64,000 nucleotides of DNA from Plecoglossus altivelis. Taxonomy: Eukaryota > Chordata > Actinopteri > Osmeriformes > Plecoglossidae. Below the pieces are notes generated by a model. That model saw only the letters and a list, made by a program, of their open reading frames with translations, ran no database searches and was not told the DNA's origin. The stretch's first letter is position 1. The number at the start of each line of letters is the position of its first letter. Below are positions 1 to 9,670 of the stretch, one piece after another. The stretch covers positions 1,885,525-1,949,524 of the forward strand of contig BROE01000014.1 in the NCBI GenBank assembly GCA_036571765.1, given 5' to 3'. A program made the position numbers and the translations under genes.

Positions 1-208
1 TCGTTAGCTTTGTTAGCTTTGTGTTTTTTTTTGTTTCTTTTTACATACAATGAATGTAAAGCTGACTTGTAATAGCGTTTGGAGTCCATCCTGGATGCTA
101 ACGCGTCTTCGTCAGAAGCTTCCTGTGTGAATCCCCCACTGCAGGTATCACCAGCTAACACACTGCAGGTTAACGCAAGCAAATAGTACCTGAAAATGTT
201 GGGGGGAA

Positions 209-290
209 AACATAGCTCAGTGGTTAGAACATTTACCTGCAGGTCAAGAAGCCTCGGGTTAGAATTCCCCTCCCTTTCCTCGTTTTGGAT
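209..290 (+). mobile_element. tRNA-derived SINE head
   Basis: A pol III A-box-like TAGCTCAGTGG (213-223) is followed about 34 bp later by a B-box-like GGTTAGAATTCC (257-268). This is the layout of a tRNA-derived SINE, with degenerate sequence after it. Similar copies occur at 16386 (minus) and 51393 (plus). Confidence 0.55.
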
Positions 291-647
291 GATTGTTTGC
301 TATTTGATGATTGTATTATTATTATGTTTCAAATGACATGGGAGGCAGGTCTTAGGACGCAACATGGCTTGTTGCTATGATAATGTAGTTGAAAGGGTAA
401 TGGAGAAGAGTTGTGTTTACATGATCCCTGTGTTGGGTCGTTAGCCTGTCTGTAGACACTTCTGCTAGTCAAGCCACTGTTAGCTCACTAGCCGGTATAG
501 ATCTATATTCATTCACAAACAAGAAATGTAGTAACACTGTATCAAGTGCAGAATTGAATCCTCCTTGAATTTGGAGTGGAAATAATCTTCCTTTTAAATT
601 AAAGATATGGAAGACCTTTCCCAAGAGACTTGGGCTTTTTGGTTGTT

Positions 648-850
648 CTTTGTGTGTGTGTGTGTGTGTGCGTGTGTGTGTGTGTGTGTGTGAGGGTGGA
701 CTGGGTACAATCATGTGTCGTGCACATGTGTCTCCTTCCATTTTCTAGGCTGAGTTTGGAAGTGATGGTTAACTGCAGGTGAGCAGAAGGTCAGCCTGTT
801 TGTAATTATGTTTTGGAAGGATGACCATGCAACGTAAGCTTGTGTGTTTT

Positions 851-916
<66 letters not shown>

Positions 917-1085
917 CTGACTCCAACATGACTCGCTTCATTGCTGGGAAGAATGAGTGGGCTCTTAGGAAGTGTGTGAGTCACTGTAATGAACCCAAAC
1001 CTGACTGACCCAACACACAGCCTTCCTGTCTGTGTGTGTGTGTGCACGTGTGCCTGTGTTTACGTGTGCCTGTGAGTGTGTGTAT
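648..1085. repeat. (GT)n microsatellite cluster
   Basis: Three GT/TG tracts at about 648-691, 854-911 and 1031-1085, separated by ordinary sequence. Confidence 0.9.
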
Positions 1086-1382
1086 GTTGAACTGTAGCCA
1101 ACCTCTCTTCTCATTGCACGTCCTTCTCCTGTCTGCTTCTAATAAGCTGATATTAATCTCTCTCTTCACCGCTACACAGTAGGACTGTAACGTCACCTAC
1201 TGCTGATGTGGGTGCTAATAATCACATTAACAGACGATGCTTCTGCATGTTATACACAGTGATAAGCCTTAATCTTCCTCTGCACATTTCACAAGCTCTA
1301 CTTTGCGGGTCGCTTCAATTACAAACGTCTTGTCACTTCTAATGGCTTCCGCCTAACCTCTGTCTCTGTCCTGATTCGTCAG

Positions 1383-1659
1383 CCTGGCTGCACTCGCGAC
1401 GGCGCTCCGTGAACGGCCACACCCCCGACACAGACCGGGAGGAGGCGGCCTCGCTGACCAGCAGCGACAGCGACAACTTCCAGGATCAAGGCTACGCCGC
1501 GTCCGAGGGCACGGGGGAGGTGGAGGATGCGGGGGAGGAGGCGGGCAGCCTACCCGCCGATGGAGGCCTGTCGGGGGAGCAGAAGCAGGTTCATGACCCA
1601 CCCGGTGACGTCTCCAGCGACAGCGACGAGGGCTGTGCCACCTGGGGTTCCAGGCACAG
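1383..1659 (+). CDS. cobl: cobl exon (acidic Ser/Asp-rich)
   Basis: The acceptor is at 1381-1382 after a pyrimidine-rich tract and the donor gtgag starts at 1660. It begins with the last two bases of a codon and reads WLHSRRRSVNGHTPD, then an acidic SSDSDNFQDQGYAASE stretch, and ends with two bases of a codon. The phase fits the next exon. Confidence 0.85.
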
Positions 1660-4600
1660 GTGAGAGGTCACGCGGGAGCCTGTCACCTAACGTTTGCATT
1701 CATTTTGCTGATGTGCTTTCCTCCCACAGTAGGCTGGTTAAGTGTAAATCACTGAAGGGAAGGATTAGTTTGAATAGTGTTTGAGTCCGTAGAGTCGAGA
1801 ACTCTGGAGTCTCTCTTAGCGAGGGGGGGGGGGGTTGGGGAGAGGGGAGGGAAGGAGAGGACAGGCAGAGAGGATGGGAGAAGAAGGGATGAAGGGAGAC
1901 AAGACTTAAGGAGAGAAAGGGAAAACAGAGAGATGAGTAAAAGAGATGGTTTGAGAGAGGTAGATGACAAGCGAGAGGTTAAGGAGAGAGAGGAAGGAGA
2001 GATGAAAAGAGAGCGAGGTTAAGGAGAGAGATAGGAAGGAGAGATGAAAAGAGAGCGAGGTTAAGGAGAGAGAGAGGAAGGAGAGATGAAAAGAGAGAGA
2101 GGTTAAGGAGAGAGAGAGGTTAAGGAGAGAGAGAATCAGAGAACATTCATAGAGGACATCCATAACTCTAACTCATTTGAGACCTTGAGTTTAGAGTACT
2201 ATAAGTTATAAACAAATATTTCAAAGAAAGCAGAGATTGATTTGATTACACAAGAGTCAACAGATCAAATAGCTATTTGCATAACATGCAAAACACAACC
2301 ACTCAGATCCAAACGGTTTTCTTCTCACCCAACAGACACAGCAGGGATGCCAGCCGCAAGATGAAAGTGGACAGGTCCAAGGGCAGCTATGATGAGGACC
2401 CCGAGGTCACACTGGCCCAGCTGAATGGTGAGCTAGCAGGTGAGCTAGCGGGTGAGCCAGCGGGTGAGCCAGCGGGTGAGCCGGCGGGTGAGCTAGGGGG
2501 TGAGCTAGCGGGTAAGCTAGCAGGTGAGCCAGCTGGTGGGCGGGCAGGTGAGCTAGCGGGTAAGCTAGTAGGTGAGCCAGCTGGTGAGCTAGCGGGTGAG
2601 CTAGCGGGTAAGCTAGCAGGTGAGCTAGCGGGTGAGTGAGCGGGTGAGCGAGCGGGTGAGCGAGCAGGTGAGCTAGCAGGTGAGCTAGAGGGTGAGCAAG
2701 TGGGTGAGCTCCGCTCGTCTCGCTGAGCAGGAGGACTCCACAAGAGGGGTGCAAGTGTGTTTTTTCAACAGGACAGCTCTTCTTTAATAACCCAGGATGC
2801 AGCTATTTAATACGATGATCTTAATAAAAAGTATGCATGGGGAGGGGGACATGACAGGACAGATGTGTTGTTATAATGTGGGTAGAATATGTCCCTTGTA
2901 TAATGTAGCAGATGTCCCCAGTCCATCATGTCCTCTCACGCTGCCGGTCTATTATTGAAGCACTTACATCTCTTTGTCTCTCAATCCATGTAGAGCAAGA
3001 GATAACCTGCTCCTTATCTCCTGAGAGTAACAAGATTCCGGTGTCGGCGGTGGATCTGGACATCCCGGTGACGGCCATAGACGAGGTCCTGGAGGAGTAC
3101 GAACAGAGCGAGGCGGAGGAGCAGCTGCGAGGAGAACCAGGACCGGGGCCCGTGGACCATCACTCCACACAGCAGCAGCCTGGTGATCTGGTTCGAAACA
3201 GCAACAACAACAACGCTGGCTCGTCTTACGGCCAAAACCAAACCAACGTCACTCAGCAGCAGACAGAGCTCCTCTACTTGCCTATTAGCCAACCTCGTAC
3301 GCAGGCTCACAGCACAGGGAAGGAGAAAACAGCTCTGGAGACGACAACTAAACCACAGCTCCAGAGGCAGGCTGACTCCAGTCCCAAGAACTCCCGCAAG
3401 CTGGATGTTCCTGAGAGCCGCCTGAACACCCTCCCCTGCAGCCACACTGCCAAGAAACCGGAGGGAGTTCCTGCCTATAGAAGCCACTCCACAAGTAAAA
3501 TCACCCACAGCCCCGTGTCTCGATTCGGAATGAAGACTTTCACCGTCGTCCCCCCCAAACCTACAGTGGCCCCGACACCAGTCCCCACCACCACCACGAC
3601 CGGAGCCATCAAGATCGACGAGCTGGGAAACATGGTGCGAATGGACATGCTTAGGAGCAAGAGTGGAAGTTCCTCCGAGTCAGGCATCAACATGGAGTCT
3701 CCTCTCCTGGGCAGAGCCAAGGCCTTCTGGAGCTCCACAGAGAGACAGGAAGCTGCTGTCCCCGCTCCCAGCAGGGGGCCCAGCATGAGGACCAGGGAGA
3801 ACACTGACGGAGGTCAGAAAACATCTCTTGTCACTGTCGCCTCGGGCACTGCAGGGGGAGTCCAACTGGAGGAACGTACTGACGATGTTGGGGAGGTTGC
3901 CAAAGAGGGCTGTGGTGAAATGGATGGAAACCTTCCAGAAACCTCACAGCACCCCTTCAGCCTGCCTCTCAAACCTGTGTCCGTCGCAGACAAGAGAGAT
4001 CTGTCTTTCCTGAAACCCTCCAGGAGGACGTCTAGCCAATACGTGGCGTCGGCCATCAGTAAACACGCAGCCAAACCCCCTGCACATGTTGTCAACACCA
4101 CCAAGATCCCAGAATCCTCTGTTAAAAAAGGTGCCTTCAGCTCTCAGGAGGAAAACCGGCCTGCTGAGCTAACTTCATATCTGCCTTCTCAGAAGCTTGC
4201 GAGCTCTTCAGGCAAGAGCCGAGGAATGAACGAGTTCAACTCTCACTCTGGAGGTCCAAAACGGTCTACTAGCTACTCTGACAGCAGCACAGAGTGGCAG
4301 GAGTCCGGGGTGCTGAGGCTAGATAAGAGAGGCTTGTCTACCGCCTCAGCCTCAGCCAGAGGGAAGTCTGACACTGCCAACCCTACACCTGCCCTGCCCG
4401 CAGCGCACACCTCTGCACCGAAACAAACCACTCTGAACTCCCACAGCAAATGGACTCCTGTCCATGACCAGTCCCTGGCGCAGAAGCAGACCCCCACTCT
4501 CCAGCCCTCCTTGGCCCCCCACCCAGAGGCTTCACCCCCAGTGGAGAGGCAGGCGTCTGGGGACACGCCGCTCTCAGACCCCCAGCAGCTGAACAACGTG

Positions 4601-6916
4601 TTCGGCCCTGTGAAGAAGTTCAAGCCGGTGATCCTGAAGTCGGTGGAGAAGGAGACGACGCTGCACTCGTCCCTGATGGAGGCCATCCAGACCAGCGGGG
4701 GCAAAGACCGCCTCAGGAAGGTCAGTCCACTGGCCTTCACCACCATCACTGTCTTACTGAAAGGTTTAACCACATTGGCTCAAGGGGGCAGAAAGGGTCG
4801 TCCACTAATCACAAGGTTGGTGGTTCGAACTCTGATTCCTCCTGGCCTCATGTCGGAGTACCCTGGACTAGTTCTGATGGGCAGGCTAGCATCTGTGTGA
4901 ATGAGAAGCAAAGTGTAAATCGTTTTGGGTGCTGTTAAATATGCTGTATATAAATGCAGCCCATTTAGCATCACACTGCGCAGATGGCACCAGATTGGTG
5001 GTACTAATGGTCTGCATGGGTTTGAGCGTTGATGGTTGATGTGTGGTCTCCAGATCTCAGACGGTGGCGTGGCGGTAAAGACGTTCGTGGAGGAGGAGAG
5101 CGAGAGATCTGCCCTGCTGGCGGCCATCAGAGCTCCTAGCAGCTCTGGACGGCTCAGGAAGGTCAGAGTTCAGGCAGGGTTACTCCCAAATACACAAAAT
5201 ATACTGATCTTGGATTATTATAGTTTTGTTTGTTCCTGTTACCATTGCTACTGGGACCATCACAGTCTATTCTCCTGTTCTCCAGACAAACTCACCAGTC
5301 TGTTCTCCAGACAAACTCACCAGTTTGTTCTCCTGTTCTCCAGACAAACTCACCAGTCTGTTCTCCTGTTCTCTTGTTCTCCAGACAAACTCACTAGTCT
5401 GTTCTTTGGTTCTCCTGTTTTCCAGACAAACTCACCAGTCCGTTCTTTGGTTCTCCAGGTCCACTCGGAGGCAGCCGATGAGCTGGAGCAGTCCAGAAGA
5501 ACCGAAGCGGAGAAACCCCATGTTCCCTCTCCTCTCCCCCCTTCCAACTCTGTCCCTCCCTCCATGATGCTCCCCCCTCCGCCCCCTCCCTCCATGATGC
5601 CCCCTCCTCCACCCCCTCCCTCCATGATGCCCCCCCCTCCACCCCCTCCCTCCGGCCAGCCCAGGCCCAGCGCTGGAGGGGATCCTGTCCTGGCGCGGGA
5701 GGCTATGATGGAGGCCATACGGTCCGGCAGTGCTGCTGACCGCCTCAAGAAGGTACGCAGGATTACACCACACACCTGAACACTGGATTACACCACACAC
5801 CTGAACACTGGATTACACCACACCCCTGAACACTGGATTACACCACACCCCTGAACACTGGATTAGACCACACCCCTAAACACTGGATTAGACCACACCC
5901 CTAAACACTGGATTGGACCACACCCCTAAACACTGGATTAGACCACACCCCTGAACACTGGATTAGACCACACCCCTAAACACTGGATTAGACCACACCC
6001 CTGAACACTAGATTAGACCACACCCCTGAACACTAGATTAGACCACACCCCTGAACACTGGATTAGACCACACCCCTGAACACTGGATTAGACCACACCC
6101 CTGAACACTGGATTAGACCACACCCCTGAACACTGGATTAGATCACACCCCTGAACACTGGAGTAGATCACACCCCTGAACACTGGATTATATCAACACA
6201 ACCCTGAATACAGGATTAGACCACAACCCTGAACACTAGATTAGACCACGCCCCTGAACACAGGATTAGACCACACCCCTAAACACAGGATAATATAAAC
6301 ACAACCCTGAATACAGGATTAGACCACAACCCTTAACACTGATTTAGATCCAAACTGATTTAGACCTCCCCCCTGAACATTGGTTTAGACTCAAAGTGAA
6401 AATGTGAAGTGGTGTTTCTTAAAGTTAAAGTGTGTTCTCATCTCATAACCACCAAAAGTGGTTTTAATTAGAAGATTTCCGCCTCCCCAGATGGCAGTGG
6501 AACCCCACCCCTGGTGTTCTAAAGGAAGATGTTCACGCTAGTGTGCCCTTCACTTTCATTAAGGACTCCTGGTTCTTTTTGAAAGATGTCATCGTTTGAT
6601 TTGTAGAGCCTTTTTTCCGAGCAGTGTCACTGGGTTTCACATGCTCCCATAGAACTGCACCCAAACCAACATAAACCATCCAAACAGACCAGAGGAAAGA
6701 GACCAACTCTGAGGGAAACATTGTTTTGAAGAAAAGCGATTGTATTACCAGTAGTTCATACTGAGTGGATCGTGATGCTTGAACTTGATGACCTTGAGCG
6801 TCAAAGTAAAGCTTGTTTTTACTTTAATCCAGGTCACCGCTCCTACGAAAACAGTCCGAGTGAACGGTCGTCTGGGGACAGTGCAGGCCTCTTCGTCCCT
6901 CGCTCAGGGACAATAA
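1383..6916 (+). CDS. cobl: Cordon-bleu WH2 repeat protein, C-terminal part (six coding exons, 5' end outside window)
   Basis: Cobl is a cytoplasmic actin nucleator that binds G-actin through three C-terminal WH2 domains and shapes neuronal and epithelial actin structures. The visible exons are 1383-1659, 2336-2427, 2994-4720, 5054-5161, 5459-5752 and 6833-6916. All have AG/GT borders and join in phase into about 860 residues ending at TAA 6914-6916. Three WH2 motifs are seen: LMEAIQTSGGKDRLRK at the end of the third exon, LLAAIRAPSSSGRLRK at the end of the fourth and MMEAIRSGSAADRLKK at the end of the fifth. A proline-rich linker separates the second and third, as in known Cobl, where that linker matters for nucleation. 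The long low-complexity Ser/Pro/Thr exon is also typical. The N-terminal exons lie upstream of the window. Identity rests on WH2 layout, architecture and synteny with grb10 and ddc. Confidence 0.92.
1820..2140. repeat. Purine-rich (GA) tandem repeat in cobl intron
   Basis: A poly-G run is followed by GA-rich sequence. From about 1975 it contains roughly 40-bp units built on GAGAGGTTAAGGAGAGAG. ORFs on either strand are low-complexity by-products. Confidence 0.85.
2336..2427 (+). CDS. cobl: cobl exon whose donor is the first unit of a tandem array
   Basis: The acceptor is at 2334-2335. It codes for HSRDASRKMKVDRSKGSYDE and then DPEVTLAQLN, ending one base into a codon. The donor GTGAGC at 2428 is unit 1 of about 24 tandem 12-bp repeats that all carry GTGAGC-like donors (see the finding). 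Confidence 0.85.
2428..2715 (+). repeat. 12-bp minisatellite of 5' splice sites (about 24 units)
   Basis: The consensus unit is GTGAGCTAGCGG, repeated 24 times without a break from the cobl donor onwards. Variants include GTAAGC (units 8, 12 and 16) and GTGGGC (unit 10). Because the unit is 12 bp, the exon's reading frame stays open as GELA/GEPA repeats until TGA 2637-2639 in unit 18. Confidence 0.93.
2994..4720 (+). CDS. cobl: cobl large central exon ending in WH2 domain 1
   Basis: The acceptor is at 2992-2993 and the donor gtcagt at 4721. It encodes 575 complete codons, rich in Ser, Pro, Thr and Lys and probably mostly disordered. It includes the segments FGMKTFTVVPPKP and IKIDELGNMVRMD, and closes with FGPVKKFKPVILKSVEKE followed by the first WH2 helix and LRK motif. 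A single large exon of this kind is characteristic of Cobl genes. ATG 2912 upstream is intronic and is not the start. Confidence 0.9.
4775..4972 (+). mobile_element. tRNA-derived SINE in the intron between WH2 1 and WH2 2
   Basis: A B-box-like GGTTCGAACTC at 4822-4832 is followed by a conserved-looking SINE body with a tail ending in ATATAAATGCAGCCCATTTA, a 3' end seen in many fish SINEs. It fills most of the 333-bp intron. Confidence 0.6.
5054..5161 (+). CDS. cobl: cobl exon with WH2 domain 2
   Basis: A 36-codon, phase 0-0 exon. The acceptor is at 5052-5053 and the donor gtcaga at 5162. It reads ISDGGVAVKTFVEEESERS and then the WH2 helix ALLAAIRAPSSSGRLRK. Confidence 0.88.
5255..5458 (+). 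repeat. Minisatellite carrying the acceptor of the proline-rich cobl exon
   Basis: Units of about 20-45 bp are built from TGTTCTCCAG and ACAAACTCACCAGTC. The real acceptor (GGTTCTCCAG at 5449-5458) is the last copy of the TTCTCCAG block. One upstream copy (AG 5424-5425) lies 33 nt away and in frame. Confidence 0.85.
5459..5752 (+). CDS. cobl: cobl exon with proline-rich linker and WH2 domain 3
   Basis: A 98-codon, phase 0-0 exon. The acceptor is at 5457-5458 and the donor gtacgc at 5753. It starts VHSEAADELEQSRR, runs through three copies of an 11-residue PSMMPPPPPPP-like repeat (33 bp), and ends with MMEAIRSGSAADRLKK. In characterised Cobl the linker between WH2 2 and 3 is needed to position the third actin. 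Here that linker is a coding minisatellite and may vary in length. Confidence 0.88.
5758..6345 (+). repeat. 25-bp minisatellite in cobl intron
   Basis: The unit is about GGATTAGACCACACCCCTGAACACT, with over 20 copies. It starts five bases after the donor of the WH2-3 exon and becomes degenerate after about 6180. Confidence 0.93.
6833..6916 (+). CDS. cobl: cobl terminal coding exon
   Basis: The acceptor is at 6831-6832. It codes for VTAPTKTVRVNGRLGTVQAS and then SSLAQGQ and a stop (TAA 6914-6916). The short basic VNGR tail fits the Cobl C terminus. Phase 0 matches the preceding donor. Confidence 0.85.
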   Translation, partial: VTAPTKTVRVNGRLGTVQASSSLAQGQ

Positions 6917-7289
6917 CGACGTCTTCACAACATCCACAGCCTGCTAAACTGGCAGACTGGAACTCTGCCAAACAAAGACCAGCGCTTTGAGTCGCTGTTC
7001 TTCCTGGTGTTTGCGATGTGTGCTTGAAGAACTGGAAGGAGTGATGAATGAAACATGTGCCATTTGTTTTCCTTTTCTTTTGCAAATAGTTATATTTATT
7101 AGTGGCTCGTGGTTAACAATTATATATGAGATGCTCTAAAGATGATTTGTATTTTTGTTTTTTTTCCTAAACCTTTTTAAAATTGTTGTTGAACTGATGC
7201 CTTAAGCTGTGTCATGGTCAGTGTTGACACAGACTAGAATAAGCTGCCAAGCTCTCCAACAGGAGCTTCCAGAGATGGTGTTGCTGGGT

Positions 7290-7640
7290 TCCTCCCAGCT
7301 CTCTCCTCCTAGCCCTGTCCTCCCTCTCCTCCCTTTCCTCCTTCTCATCTCCTCCCTGCCCTCTCCTCTCCCCTCATCTCCTCCATCGCCCCTCATCTCC
7401 TCCCTCTCTTTTCTTCTCCTCCCTCTCCCCTCATCTCCTCCCTGTCCCCTCATCTCCTCCCTCTCCTCCCTCTCCCCTCATCTCCTCCCTCTCATCTCCT
7501 CCCTCTCTTCTCCTCCCTCTCCCCTCATCTCCTCCCTCTCCTCTCATCTCTTCCCTCTCCCCTCATCTCCTCCCTCTCATCTCCTCCCTCTTCATTCCTC
7601 CCTCTTCTCTCCTCCCTTCTCTCTCCTCCCTGCCTTCAGT
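7290..7640. repeat. CT-rich (CTCCTCCCTCTCCCCTCAT)n array
   Basis: A pyrimidine-rich low-complexity array in the presumed cobl 3' UTR. The ORF across it is an artefact. Confidence 0.85.
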
Positions 7641-8099
7641 GATGTTGCTGTTTACCCGCCTCACAGCTGGATCTTTTTCTAAAGATTTATTTTACCGAGC
7701 CTTTTGATGATGTGTCTGATATTCGTAGATAACGATCACTAATCCTATCTTTGACATCTCGAATCATTTTGAAGCATTGGCACTATGTATATATCACAGC
7801 CGGTATCGTCCAGACTTTTGAGTCGATGAATCCTAGTTTAGTCATGACAATAGCTGCCTTTCAACACCTCTGTTCTGGAGGCAGTCTACCACGGCTGAGT
7901 CTGTGGACCACCCTGATCTAGACCGGTGTGACATTCTCCAGCAATGTGTTCTGCACTAAAGATTAAAAATGAATAACTCAATTTAAAAAGTACAGTATTG
8001 AAGATATAGAGATATAATATGATATACGAAGAGATATGTTCATACAGCCTGTTAGGATACTGCATACTGGGGAAGGGGCTGTCCCTCTGCCCAGCGCTA

Positions 8100-8824
8100 T
8101 AACTGGGTGTAAACACACCCCACACACACACACCACACACATAGACACTCACACACACATGCACACACACACACCCGCACACACACACCTCACACACACA
8201 CACACTCACACACACACCGCACACACACACACACATATACAGGTGTGGGCCAAGTGTCACACTTCTCAGTCTTCAAACAGGAAGTGACATATACCACCGT
8301 GTGGCCTTTGGTGAAAGTGGCTTTGAAATGGACTTGTTATCGCTCATGCGTAACGGACTTGAGCCGCAGAAGATTCTAGAACCCTTCCAGATGTTCTGCT
8401 TCTTTCTCTGGGTCTCATGCTCTTCCTGTTATCGCGTCCTCCTTCGTATCCATCTGTGTACGTTGTAAATTAGAGAGACGTTATTACATTACAAAGTCCT
8501 ACTGGGAAACATGATCATGTAATGATATGATGAGGATCTTCTGGTTGTCTGTTAAGTGCACATCATTCTGGGTTAGGATTCCACATGGCTGTCTGAACTT
8601 GAGTTTTGATTCAATAAATTATTATTTAAATCCCGTTTGTATATTTGAGTCACGACCATTGAGATAAGTCCAACAGTGTTGCTGGTTGTGGTGTTTATAA
8701 AAGCCCTGTTTGTGTTAAGACTCTCCTTACCCTGACCTCACCACACACTGGAGTCTCTAAACACACAGAACACTAAGGACATCACAGTTCCTCAATATGC
8801 TTGTGTGATTCTAAGTACTACGGA

Positions 8825-8899
<75 letters not shown>
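8100..8899. repeat. CA microsatellites
   Basis: A CA-rich interrupted tract lies at about 8100-8242, and a (CT)n(CA)n tract at about 8824-8899. Confidence 0.85.
8613..8618 (+). terminator. Candidate cobl polyadenylation signal AATAAA
   Basis: Canonical hexamer about 1.7 kb after the cobl stop, on the coding strand. It is assigned by position only. AATAAA at 9077 is an alternative. Confidence 0.4.
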
Positions 8900-8900
<1 letters not shown>

Positions 8901-9590
8901 GTGGGTAATTCCCTCAGCTCTGGAAGGCAGGACATTCTTGCCAGGCCACAGGCGTTCTGTTGGTCAGAATTCCTGCTCACTTGTGGCCGTTCGAATCTGT
9001 CTTATAAAACTGCAAGCAGCCCATCAGGTGCCAAGCCAGCCCTGCTGAGGCCATTTCAAGAAAAAACAAACTTCTGAATAAAGGATTCCTGGTAACTTAT
9101 GACTCACCACACAGTACAAGGTTGTGAGACTGTAAGCCAAATCTCAGCCTAGTGCTTGCTGATGGTAAACATCCTCTTATCTTTTAGACATGTGGCCAAT
9201 TCAGTCCTGTATTAAACAACCCCAGCCCATATTGTAGTTCAGCCCAGCAGAATGAGTCTCTATTAAAGACATGCTCAAGTCGCTTAAATGGAGCTTAAAA
9301 TTAGCTACTAGTTTTCTAAAGGAGTAGACCGCGCGTGTTACCATAATCTACAGATAAATTTCAACACATCGAAGGAATGAAGTTGGGTCATGTGCAACGC
9401 CACTATGAATAGACGTAGACTATCGTGCAACGAGAGCGGGGAGACGAGAGGACAGATAGATAGGCGGAGTCGAACTGGTGGAGGGAGGAGCTGTTTCGAA
9501 TGAGGATGAGTGAACCCAGGAGATGAACTGCGGTCAATCCGTGTTCTCATCGGGAATGTTGACCACCACGGACTGAGCAAGAAAAGCAAC
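8641..9590. other. Intergenic cobl-grb10
   Basis: Apart from the CT/CA microsatellite and one AATAAA (9077-9082), no feature is recognised. No exon can be supported. Confidence 0.5.
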
Positions 9591-9670
9591 AATTGAACTA
9601 CTATTGTCACGGCTGCTCACATTCTCTGGCATGCTTGCGATTTCTCTTTAATCCCTAAAGAAGATACAAC
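9590..9670 (+). promoter_or_regulatory. Possible non-coding first exon of grb10
   Basis: A strong donor, AAC|GTGAGTACTT, lies at 9671, after sequence with no open frame. It sits between the cobl 3' end and the first grb10 coding exon, which itself begins with an acceptor and so needs an upstream exon. The exon start was not found and no TATA box was recognised. Other positions in 9.6-19.3 kb are equally possible. Confidence 0.25.

Larger units (their letters stand above)
1..1382. other. cobl intron or upstream flank
   Basis: No coding exon is recognisable. It holds a tRNA-like SINE head near 209-285 and (GT)n tracts at about 648-691, 854-911 and 1031-1085. Short ORFs on the minus strand are only translated CA repeats. 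Confidence 0.6.
6917..8640 (+). other. cobl: Probable cobl 3' UTR
   Basis: After the cobl stop there is no further coding signal. The stretch contains a CT-rich array (about 7290-7640), a CA-rich stretch (about 8100-8242), a weak ATTAAA (7962-7967) and a canonical AATAAA (8613-8618). The true end was not determined. A second AATAAA lies at 9077-9082. Confidence 0.45.

Noticed and set aside
2912..2993. ATG at 2912 as the start of cobl
   Set aside because: It lies upstream of a good acceptor (2992-2993), and upstream exons join in phase, so it is intronic sequence.
9338..9610. 90-codon minus-strand ORF
   Set aside because: No recognised homology, composition like its surroundings, and no supporting splice or promoter signals.
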